NCBI GenBank assembly: GCA_002483085.1
Contig: DLHF01000033.1
Span: 35,510 to 99,509, forward strand
Direction: 5' to 3'
Origin: Ignavibacteria bacterium UBA7675
GTDB lineage: Bacteria > Bacteroidota > Ignavibacteria > Kapaibacteriales > UB7675
DNA length: 64,000 nucleotides
The stretch's first letter is position 1, and every line of letters starts with the position of its first letter. A program made the translations under genes and the position numbers. Shown piece after piece: positions 1 through 8,134 of this stretch. The notes beneath the pieces are model-generated. The model made no database searches. It had not been told where the DNA came from and worked only from the letters and a program-made list of their open reading frames with translations.

Positions 1-1
1 A

Positions 2-1258
2 GCGGGATATTTCCTATGTGTGAGCATTGGCCTACTGTTGTTCGATGTAGAAACACGCAAAAAACGACGACCAGCTCAAATTATCGGCCTTTTTATCGCT
101 ATTACGTCGTTTCTCATTCTTGTAAGCTATGCCTTTACCCTGCTTTCATTCAACACATTAGCCGCCCGGTATATTTCCATGCCGCTGATCGCAGCCATAG
201 CGTTTATGCTATCAGGGCTGGGGCTGCTATGCGCCTACCCTGGCCACGGAATAATGGCGACAGCTACGGCAGAACACTCTGGAAGCTATATGCTTCGCAG
301 GCTGCTACCAGTAGTAATCGGTGTCCCATTCCTGACAGGCTGGCTGCGTGTAGCCGGGCAAAATATGGGCTTGTACAGTATGGAAACAGGCGCGAGCCTG
401 TACACTGTAAGCTCTATTTGCGTGGTGACTGCTATCTTGTGGTACACTGCCAAATCGCTGAACAAAATGGACACCGAGCGCAATACGGCAGAAGAAGCCG
501 TGATCGCCGCTAATCACCGCCTTATGCAGGCTAATACCGATCTCAAAGCGGCAAATGAGCTAAAAACCGACCTACTGAATATCGCTGCACACGATATGAA
601 AAACCCGCTCGGCGCTGTTCGTACAATGGCTGATCTTATGCGTGCCTACCCAGAGGACCGCGAAACAAATCAGGAAATGATAGGTCTTATCCGGGATTCT
701 GCCGACCACATGCTTCATCTTATCGAAGAGCTACTCCGCACCGCAGCGCTCGAAAGCGGAACAATGCAACTCAATAAAGACTATGTGGATATGAGCTCGC
801 TTGTGGCTCTTGTCGTCGATGGCAATGCGACACAAGCTCATCGTAAATCTCAGCAGATCACGGTGCAGATGAAGTCTGGAGGCACCGTAGAAGGCGATTT
901 TGCGCGCCTGCGCGAAGCCATTGATAATATTATTAGCAATGCTGTAAAATACTCGCCCGAGGGCGGAGCTATTCATGTGGCACTTGAGCAACACAATGGA
1001 AAAGCGCTTATCACTGTGCGCGATGAAGGCCCCGGGCTAACAGCCGAAGATATGAAAAAGCTCTTTGGTAAATTTCAGCGACTGCACGCCCGCCCCACAG
1101 GCAACGAATCATCTACAGGGCTGGGGCTCTCGATTGTAAAGCAATTAATTGAGATGCACGGCGGCAGAGTGTGGGCCGAAAGCGACGGTGAAGATAAAGG
1201 ATCGGCGTTTTACATCGAGTTACCGCTCGCGGAACGTCCCCAACTAAACGAAGCCTGA
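2..1258 (+). CDS. Membrane sensor histidine kinase, 5'-truncated by window edge
   Basis: Sensor kinase that would autophosphorylate a histidine and pass phosphate to an unknown partner. The frame is open to the left edge, so the true start is probably outside; the first internal candidate is a GTG at base 20. Counting from there, hydrophobic stretches at about residues 21-41, 53-73, 95-109 and 125-145 form a multi-pass sensor, followed by a coiled linker. The HisKA box has its histidine in AAHDMKNPLGAV (codon at base 590). The ATPase domain has an N box (DNIISNAVKYSP), a G1 box (DEGPGL) and a G2 box (TGLGLSIVKQ). No receiver is fused or adjacent. The family is clear; the signal is unknown. 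Confidence 0.88.
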   Translation, partial: AGYFLCVSIGLLLFDVETRKKRRPAQIIGLFIAITSFLILVSYAFTLLSFNTLAARYISMPLIAAIAFMLSGLGLLCAYPGHGIMATATAEHSGSYMLRRLLPVVIGVPFLTGWLRVAGQNMGLYSMETGASLYTVSSICVVTAILWYTAKSLNKMDTERNTAEEAVIAANHRLMQANTDLKAANELKTDLLNIAAHDMKNPLGAVRTMADLMRAYPEDRETNQEMIGLIRDSADHMLHLIEELLRTAALESGTMQLNKDYVDMSSLVALVVDGNATQAHRKSQQITVQMKSGGTVEGDFARLREAIDNIISNAVKYSPEGGAIHVALEQHNGKALITVRDEGPGLTAEDMKKLFGKFQRLHARPTGNESSTGLGLSIVKQLIEMHGGRVWAESDGEDKGSAFYIELPLAERPQLNEA

Positions 1259-1478
1259 CGCCAAAACCAGACTTGTATCGGACAGTGTTTTCCATTGGTT
1301 TCATCTGCGGCTTGGCACTGTTCTTTAAGAACGCGAAGACAAGCCTACCATACACCGTCACCACCATAAAATCAGAGCGCACTTGTCCGCGAATGCTCAC
1401 AGGCCAGACTATCGCCCGGCGAGATTACCATGTTCCAAGCAATTGGCGCAGAGCCTGTGGCCAGAGCCGCTGCGGTAA

Positions 1479-1533
1479 TGCGACCGGTGACAGCGGCCAC
1501 CGGACGCCGCAGAGAAGCCCGTGCCACAGAGCA
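1479..1533 (+). repeat. Dispersed repeat, half A (forward), in a 384-base gap
   Basis: The gap at 1259-1642 has no gene. It holds a half-A copy: TGCGACCGGTGACAGCG followed by a degenerate GC-rich stretch and GCCCGTGCCACAGA. The same pair of blocks recurs at 47926-47977 (forward) and at 23440-23545, 27135-27215 and 57268-57395 (reverse). The repeat lies in frame with the downstream gene and makes a false N-terminal extension of it, which I discard. Confidence 0.75.
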
Positions 1534-1642
1534 CAATATTAGAAACAGCAATAGCCCCAAGACTGAGTCTTATGAAAAGTCTTGCAAAAAATTTCGTATT
1601 TTACATCCTATCCAACATCTTTCCGTCAACCAGCGACATACC

Positions 1643-4600
1643 ATGAATCTCTTCACTTCCCTGTGGCTTTGTGTGCTTACCGCACTATGCCTATTTCTCC
1701 CGCAAGCTGCATATAGTGCACAAACAGCCGATCCCGGCCATAAGCTGCTGTGGAAAATCTCCGGCAACGACCTGCCTGCTCCCTCCTACCTGTACGGGAC
1801 TATGCACGTACAGGACGAACGCGCTTTTCGCTTCAGCGACTCCGTGCTTACAGCCCTTCGCGCATGCGATGCCTTTGCAATGGAAGTGCTACCCGACTCG
1901 GCTATCACCTACATGCTCCGGTCGCTGTTTTTAGCCGACTCCACAGACAGCATTGATGTCTTCCGAAAATACATGACCGACGAACAATACGACAAGCTGA
2001 ATGGAAAACTCCAGGAGAGCTTTGGAGTAAACCCAAGCAATATTAGTAAATCGAAACCTTGGCTGCTGAAATACTACCTGAACAACCGGAACTCTGGTCT
2101 GAAGAAGGATCGAGCTACATTTGTCGATGGCTATCTGTACCGTATAGCAAGGCAGTTTCGCAAAGAGATATTCGGACTAGAAGAGATAGAAAAGCAGTTG
2201 CGATATATGGCCAGCGAGCCGATAGAAGAGCAAGTGCGTGATATTGAAGATGCCATAGAAAACAGCGAAGAAAAAACCAACGACAATTCGGCTCGCATCT
2301 TTTCCGACTCCCTCATCAGCCTGTACTATCAAGGGCGAATCGACGGTTTACTGGCATTGGTAAGTGAAGAGGGCGAATTCAGCACAGGATTCATGCAAGG
2401 GCTTATCACGCGAAATCACATGATGGTAGAAACTCTGCTGCCCCGGATACAGCACTCATCGGTATTTGTGGCTGTAGGAGCCGCCCATCTTCCGGGCCCA
2501 GAGGGCCTGATCGACCTCTTGCAAAAGCGTGGCTATACGGTTGTACCTGTTACTGCTACATTTACCGGGCTGGCTGGCAGCGTCACGGAGCAGCCCCTGA
2601 ACGAGCCGTGGCACACGATTACATCCGACGAAGCATATTATACCGTCGAGATGCCAATTGTGCCGATTTCTGTACCGCTACAGGAAAACGGTCTGGACTA
2701 TACAATGAAGCTAACGACAGACCTCGGCACAGGAACAGCCTACTTTGCAACCCACTTTTCGATATCTATGCAGCTACCAGATACCATGATGGATGCAATG
2801 CTCGACAGCACAGCACAAGCAATGGCAATCCGTGGCACAAGGCAGGGCGAAATTGAACGTATCACCGTACAGGGCGTCCGAGGGCTGCAATTTGCCATGC
2901 AGATAGACAACGGCTACCTGTATACAGTACAGCTTTTCATGCGGCGCGATATTCTCTATATGTTTATGGTAGGCACCAGCACGCCAGATGTCCGCTCTTA
3001 CGACATGGATCGTTTCTTTTCTAGCATTATCTTCAAAGACCTCCCAGTGTACACAGCGCTCAGCCGGAATTTGGTCGACACCACAGGAGCGTTTGCGATC
3101 TCCTTCCCTTCGGAGCCAAGCCTGATGAAACAAGGGCACAGATCGGAAAGTGAAACGGATGTCACAACATACTTATACAGTAGCCTCGACCCGAAGGACG
3201 GCACAACATATTTAGCGGGATATTACCAGTACGCCCCCGGAAAACAAGCACCCCACCAGATAATATTTTTCGCAAATGCACTCCAGAATATGGCAAGCTC
3301 AATCGGCGCAGAAATCGTGTCGCATGTAGACACGACATACCAGAACTTTCCCACAACAGAAGGGCTACTCGAATCGCCCAAATACACAGTGCGCCTGCGC
3401 TTACTCCTCCGCGAAAACCGTCCGTATATCACGATGGTTATTAGCGAAAAAGGGCAGCTCGACCAGCAAGAAGCCGAACGCTTTCTCAATTCCCTACAGC
3501 TTCTTGATTTTCGCCCCACCGCTTGGCAGCCGTATAGTTCGGAAGAACACGGCTTCACCGTGCAGCTACCCGGCGTTCCCAACATCTCGCGCGATACCTC
3601 TACTAGCATAGAAATTACATACGCAGCACTCGACACCAATTCGGGAGCAAATTATTCCGTAGTTGTCCATGAATGTTCCGAATACCTCGAAGCCAAGGAC
3701 GAGGATGATTTTTTCGAAATATACAAAGGTTGGTACACGGGCTACCTGGACAGCGTGCACAGCACACGGCGCTATACGATAGCAGGATACCCCGCCATAG
3801 AACTCATCAAAGGAAATTTAAACGAAAGCCGCCTGTACAAAATATGCGGTGTTTTGTGCGGGCGCCGGGTGTACACACTTACTACATATCGCTCAAGCAC
3901 AGGCTTGGCAACCCCCGAATCAGAGAAGTTTTTCAGTTCGTTCGGGCTACAGCCCGGCATTACAAGGGGCACGATATTCGAGGACAGAACTACTCTGCTT
4001 TTTCGCGATATAAGCTCGACCGACAGCACAGTGCACAAGAGCGCGCGCGCTGCCCTCCGCTTGCACGCATTTACAAGCAGCGACCTGCCGCTGCTATACA
4101 GAGCACTTGAGCATGCTTACAGCGACGACTCGGAGTACTCGGGAGTACGCTCCCGGCTTATAGATAAAATAGAAGAGATTGCCGATTCGACCACCCCTGT
4201 AGCCATCCGCTCGGTATTTCCTCTGATGTCTACAGCACCACAGGTACAACGCGATGCGCTTTCTCTGCTCGCTTCCATCGGCACAGAGCAATCCCTGTCG
4301 ATATTTACAGAGCTCGTCACCGGCTCGGCGCTCTCCAGCGACGCAGGAATCCCTTTTTATGCAATCTCGGCCACAACAGCAAACTGCCGGGTTATGTTTC
4401 CCGGTATCTTGCCGATGATCGACAAGGACGCCAGCAGAAGCTCGCTCTACTATTTTATCTGCGAGGCCCTAGACAGCAGCATTATTACCCGGCGCGATCT
4501 GGAATCGGCACATGATATTATTTTTCGTATGTGCGAAAAAGACTACGACCGGCTGAAAGCACCGTGGGAAAAAGGCGAGTACGACTACTACTTTCGGGTA

Positions 4601-5167
4601 GAATATACGGCGCACTTACTGGGCTATATCGGCAGCGACAGAGCCAAAACATGGCTGCACAGAATGGCCGCCGACACTTCCCTTTCGCTTGTAACAGAAG
4701 CTGCATTGGCATTAGCGCGCAACAACGACGACCTGCTTCCGGAGCAATGGGAACGCATCGCAGATAATCCGTTTTATCGCTGCAGCCTGTATCAGGGTCT
4801 GGAAAAGATAAGCCGTACAGCACTGTTCCCGCAGAAATACTACAATCAGGAGTCGCTCGCAGAAGCCGATATGGTGGCAGCAATTATCGACTACGACGAG
4901 CCAGAACCAGAAAAAATCGAGCTTGTACAGGAGTATGAGATAACCGAAGGCGACAAAGCAGGCCGCTACTTTCTGTTTAAATATCTTCAGACGTCAGCAA
5001 CTGAAGAAGGCGAAACAACCGAAACATGGTATGTGGGTATCAGCGGCCCCCAGCCATTAGACAGCACCCGAGTTGTAGCCAGAGGTACAGCAACAGCAAT
5101 ACTTTATAACGAACTCGACGCTATGAACATGGATGAACATATCGCCGCTTTTATGAACAACAACTAA
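1643..5167 (+). CDS. Exported TraB/GumN-family protein with triplicated domain and HEAT-like repeats
   Basis: Secreted or periplasmic protein of 1174 residues. The ATG at 1643 is chosen because it opens a signal peptide (LWLCVLTALCLFLPQAAYSA); the longer open frame upstream runs through repeat DNA. Residues about 30-310 are TraB/GumN-like, with GTMH at 52-55 and a later VAVGAAHLPG block typical of that family. Three related segments of about 150 residues follow (roughly 323-470, 470-622 and 628-768), each opening with a beta-type FxVxxPxxP phrase and closing with a phrase like FFSSI or RFLNSLQ. The rest is alpha-helical with HEAT-like repeats (ALSLLASIG, ALALARNND). TraB proteins are usually about 300 residues, so most of this is extra. 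Function unknown. Confidence 0.82.
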   Translation: MNLFTSLWLCVLTALCLFLPQAAYSAQTADPGHKLLWKISGNDLPAPSYLYGTMHVQDERAFRFSDSVLTALRACDAFAMEVLPDSAITYMLRSLFLADSTDSIDVFRKYMTDEQYDKLNGKLQESFGVNPSNISKSKPWLLKYYLNNRNSGLKKDRATFVDGYLYRIARQFRKEIFGLEEIEKQLRYMASEPIEEQVRDIEDAIENSEEKTNDNSARIFSDSLISLYYQGRIDGLLALVSEEGEFSTGFMQGLITRNHMMVETLLPRIQHSSVFVAVGAAHLPGPEGLIDLLQKRGYTVVPVTATFTGLAGSVTEQPLNEPWHTITSDEAYYTVEMPIVPISVPLQENGLDYTMKLTTDLGTGTAYFATHFSISMQLPDTMMDAMLDSTAQAMAIRGTRQGEIERITVQGVRGLQFAMQIDNGYLYTVQLFMRRDILYMFMVGTSTPDVRSYDMDRFFSSIIFKDLPVYTALSRNLVDTTGAFAISFPSEPSLMKQGHRSESETDVTTYLYSSLDPKDGTTYLAGYYQYAPGKQAPHQIIFFANALQNMASSIGAEIVSHVDTTYQNFPTTEGLLESPKYTVRLRLLLRENRPYITMVISEKGQLDQQEAERFLNSLQLLDFRPTAWQPYSSEEHGFTVQLPGVPNISRDTSTSIEITYAALDTNSGANYSVVVHECSEYLEAKDEDDFFEIYKGWYTGYLDSVHSTRRYTIAGYPAIELIKGNLNESRLYKICGVLCGRRVYTLTTYRSSTGLATPESEKFFSSFGLQPGITRGTIFEDRTTLLFRDISSTDSTVHKSARAALRLHAFTSSDLPLLYRALEHAYSDDSEYSGVRSRLIDKIEEIADSTTPVAIRSVFPLMSTAPQVQRDALSLLASIGTEQSLSIFTELVTGSALSSDAGIPFYAISATTANCRVMFPGILPMIDKDASRSSLYYFICEALDSSIITRRDLESAHDIIFRMCEKDYDRLKAPWEKGEYDYYFRVEYTAHLLGYIGSDRAKTWLHRMAADTSLSLVTEAALALARNNDDLLPEQWERIADNPFYRCSLYQGLEKISRTALFPQKYYNQESLAEADMVAAIIDYDEPEPEKIELVQEYEITEGDKAGRYFLFKYLQTSATEEGETTETWYVGISGPQPLDSTRVVARGTATAILYNELDAMNMDEHIAAFMNNN

Positions 5168-5181
5168 CCGGCAAGGTTTCT

Positions 5182-7317
5182 ATGACGTCCCCACGTGAGA
5201 TCCTGAGCCAAGTATTCGGATACGATTCTTTCAGGCCCGGCCAGGAAGACATCGTCAGCTCCGTACTCCACGGCCATGATACGCTTGTCCTTATGCCAAC
5301 CGGTGGCGGGAAATCGCTGTGCTACCAGATTCCAGCCCTCTGCACAAATGGCCTTACTGTCGTCATCTCCCCGCTTATTGCCCTTATGAAAGACCAGGTC
5401 GACGCGCTGCGCCTGAACGGTGTTGCAGCAGCCTACCTGAACTCAACGCTAACTCCGGCAGAGCAAGAAGCCGTTGTGCAGGATACGCGCTCGGGCCAGA
5501 TCAAGCTGTTGTATATCTCGCCAGAACGTCTATTTGCGAGCAATCGCCAGCTCCTTTTGCTTTTAAAAGAAAGCGGGACTGTATCGCTGTTTGCAATCGA
5601 CGAGGCACACTGTATTTCGCAGTGGGGGCACGACTTCCGCCCCGACTACCTCATGCTCTCGGCGCTAAAGAAACACTTTCCCGCTGTGCCTGTGATCGCT
5701 CTTACAGCTACTGCCGACGAGCAAACCCGCCAAGATATTCTCGAACGCCTATCGCTCAAAAGTCCACGGGTGTTTGTATCGAGCTTCAACCGCCCGAACA
5801 TCCACTACACGGTAGAGCCGAGGCTGAAAAGCTACGAGAGAATTGTGCAGTATATAGAAACGCACAAAGGCGAGTCCGGTATTATCTATGTAATGTCGAG
5901 AAAATCCGCCGACAAGCTGGCGGATTACCTCCGCAGCGATGGATATTCTGCGCTCGCGTACCATGCTGGGTTAGACAGAGAACAGCGCGACGATCACCAA
6001 GAGCAGTTTCTACACGATGAAGTGAATATCATGGTGGCGACAATTGCCTTTGGCATGGGCATCGACAAATCGAATGTACGCTTTGTGATACACGCCGATC
6101 TTCCCAAAAACATCGAAAGCTATTATCAAGAAACAGGTCGTGCTGGGCGCGACGGCCTGCCGAGCAATGCCTTGCTTCTCTACAGCAAGGGCGATGTACA
6201 GCGACTACGGCGTTTTGTGGAGATCGAGAACAATCGGCTGCAAACGGAAATCATGCTCGGGAAGCTGCGCATTATGTCGCTGTATTCCGAAATGCGTACC
6301 TGCCGCCGAAAATTTTTGCTCAACTATTTCGGGGAAGGGGCACCCGACGAATGCGGCAACTGCGATGTATGCATGAATAAATACGATCAGTTCGACGGTA
6401 CAACAATTGCACAAATGCTGCTCGTAACAGTGTACGGATTGCAGCAGCGCTACGGCACCGGCTATGTTATCGACGTGATGAGGGGATCGCGCTCCGAAAA
6501 GATCAAAACTTCGCACCGCCAACTGCCCACCTATGGCATGGGGAAAAGCATCCCGGAACACGAGTGGCGCGGCTATATTGCCGACCTTACCATACGCAAC
6601 TACCTCGTTCAGCGAGGTGGTGCTTATCCCGTATTGGCACTTACACACAAAAGCATCCCAGTCCTGAAAGGCGAAGAATCGGTGTCTCTGTCGCGCGCTC
6701 AGGCTGCCGCCCCAGCAGCACCATTACCAGCCTACAATCGCGAGCTTTTTACACGCCTCGCAGCTCTGCGAACCGAGCTCGCTCGCACGGCAGGTGTACC
6801 GGCCTATATCGTTTTTTCTGATGCCACACTTACCGAGCTCGCACGGCGACTTCCGCAGACAACTCATGCTTTAGAGGCTATTCCCGGATTAGGTGTGGCG
6901 AAAATCGCACGGTACGGAGCGGCAGTCTTGCATATTATTCATGATTTTATACCTGCTACCGAAGAAGAAACCCTGGCCAACAAAGCCCATACGCCGCCGG
7001 TTATGGCTTCGATGGCAGAAAAACCGCATCGAAGCGATATTCTCCGGCTGTTCCGCAATGGCCATACAACAGAAGCAATCGCAGTGGAACTCGGCGTGCA
7101 GCGTTCTTTAGTGCTCGAACACCTTACCTACTATGTAAGCAAAGGCGATATCGAAGTAGACGACCTGCTGCCAGCCGACAAAGTGCGCCGCATTATCGAT
7201 GCAATAATCGACCACAGTATTGTCTCGGGTATGTCGCTAAAGCCGGTAAAAGAAGCTCTTGGCGACGAAATCAGTTACGACGAAATTAGGGCTGTTATGG
7301 CCTCCATGTATTCATAG
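5182..7317 (+). CDS. recQ: ATP-dependent DNA helicase RecQ
   Basis: 3'-5' DNA helicase of recombination and replication-fork repair, 711 residues. The superfamily 2 core carries Walker A (PTGGGKS, lysine 44), the DEAH box at 140-143 followed by the RecQ-specific CISQWGHDFRPDY, and the arginine-finger region QETGRAGRDG. The zinc module of the RQC domain is visible as CRRKF...CGNCDVC, then a winged helix. An HRDC domain (AYIVFSDATLTELARRLP) lies at about 540-590, and the C-terminus adds a helix-turn-helix-like segment (TTEAIAVELGVQRSLV) found in longer RecQ proteins. It begins 14 bases after the preceding stop, so the two may be co-transcribed. All key motifs are intact. Confidence 0.96.
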   Translation: MTSPREILSQVFGYDSFRPGQEDIVSSVLHGHDTLVLMPTGGGKSLCYQIPALCTNGLTVVISPLIALMKDQVDALRLNGVAAAYLNSTLTPAEQEAVVQDTRSGQIKLLYISPERLFASNRQLLLLLKESGTVSLFAIDEAHCISQWGHDFRPDYLMLSALKKHFPAVPVIALTATADEQTRQDILERLSLKSPRVFVSSFNRPNIHYTVEPRLKSYERIVQYIETHKGESGIIYVMSRKSADKLADYLRSDGYSALAYHAGLDREQRDDHQEQFLHDEVNIMVATIAFGMGIDKSNVRFVIHADLPKNIESYYQETGRAGRDGLPSNALLLYSKGDVQRLRRFVEIENNRLQTEIMLGKLRIMSLYSEMRTCRRKFLLNYFGEGAPDECGNCDVCMNKYDQFDGTTIAQMLLVTVYGLQQRYGTGYVIDVMRGSRSEKIKTSHRQLPTYGMGKSIPEHEWRGYIADLTIRNYLVQRGGAYPVLALTHKSIPVLKGEESVSLSRAQAAAPAAPLPAYNRELFTRLAALRTELARTAGVPAYIVFSDATLTELARRLPQTTHALEAIPGLGVAKIARYGAAVLHIIHDFIPATEEETLANKAHTPPVMASMAEKPHRSDILRLFRNGHTTEAIAVELGVQRSLVLEHLTYYVSKGDIEVDDLLPADKVRRIIDAIIDHSIVSGMSLKPVKEALGDEISYDEIRAVMASMYS

Positions 7318-7326
7318 CTACTACTT

Positions 7327-7734
7327 ATGGAACGACAAATATTTTCGACGGGCGCTGAATGGGAGCCTCTTGTGGGGTACTCGCGCGCAGTGCGTACCGG
7401 CAATATTATTAGCGTGGCAGGTACAACATCTGTGGACAGCGCTGGAGAAGTCCTTCATCCGGGCGATCCTTACCTGCAAGCTCGGCACATACTGCAAACC
7501 ATCGAGCGCGCTTTGCAGTATTTCGGTGCCGACATGAGCCATGTGACACGCACCCGCATGTTTGTTGTCAATATCGACGACTGGCCGCTCATTGGCAAAG
7601 CTCATGGCGAAGTATTTGCGGCTATACGCCCAGCCGCTACAATGGTAGAAGTTCGGCGACTTATTCACCCCAACCTGCTTGTGGAAATTGAAGCCGATGC
7701 CGTGCTGCCCTTTTCCCCCTCGCTACCCGGCTAA
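7327..7734 (+). CDS. Rid (YjgF/UK114) family protein lacking the catalytic arginine
   Basis: Small protein of 135 residues with the RidA fold. Typical RidA trimers hydrolyse reactive enamines and imines made by PLP enzymes. The fold is supported by SVAGTTSVDSAGEV, the central helix region QARHILQTIERALQYFGA, MFVVNIDDW and the C-terminal VEIEADAVLP. Where E. coli RidA has PARSCVEV (Arg105 binds the substrate carboxylate), this protein has PAATMVEV, with alanine at 104. It therefore probably belongs to a divergent Rid subgroup without classical deaminase activity. It lies 9 bases after recQ on the same strand. The missing arginine is seen in the sequence; the functional consequence is inferred. 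Confidence 0.88.
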   Translation: MERQIFSTGAEWEPLVGYSRAVRTGNIISVAGTTSVDSAGEVLHPGDPYLQARHILQTIERALQYFGADMSHVTRTRMFVVNIDDWPLIGKAHGEVFAAIRPAATMVEVRRLIHPNLLVEIEADAVLPFSPSLPG

Positions 7735-7759
7735 CAAACTGCATAGCTGCCCACCAGCA

Positions 7760-7885
7760 ATTTGCAAGATACGAGGCGGCGGTAACAATGAGCGAAAATA
7801 CGCGAACGACGGGTTGCACAGCCACGCGGCGGGTGTGCGGCGCGGTGCAAAGGCAGAACGCACGAGCAAAGACCGAAGCGCTCTA
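7760..7885 (+). repeat. Dispersed repeat, half B (forward), in a 400-base gap
   Basis: The gap at 7735-8134 has no convincing gene. It contains a half-B copy starting at about 7822: CCACGCGGCGG, then GGCGCGGTGCAAAGGC, then AGCAAAGACCGAAGCGCTC. A weaker CGAGGCGGCGG block at about 7771 may be the eroded neighbouring part. It resembles the B halves at 27330-27392 and 36595-36660. The remainder up to 8134 shows nothing recognisable. Confidence 0.65.
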
Positions 7886-8134
7886 CTATTCTCGGCTACC
7901 AAGCTGTATCTATCTCTCTGCGGCAGAACATCTGGCGTGCAGGCTTCAGTATTTCCCACGCGCTAGCCCCATATTCCCAACCCATCAGCTCCGCGCTTAC
8001 AGAACTCGCTAATAGTACCAAAATGCCATTTGCAAGAGTGTCTGCATCGCAAGCAGAAAAAAAGTAGTATCTTTGTGCCATCGTTCCCTGTGCTGTGCAG
8101 ATGGAACAACCAATACTGATTTTACTATAATTGT

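Noticed and set aside
1430..1642. 71-residue N-terminal extension of the TraB protein
   Set aside because: It is a translation of the half-A repeat (RPVTAATGRRREARAT), similar to translations at 47920 and 57300, and it would bury the signal peptide.
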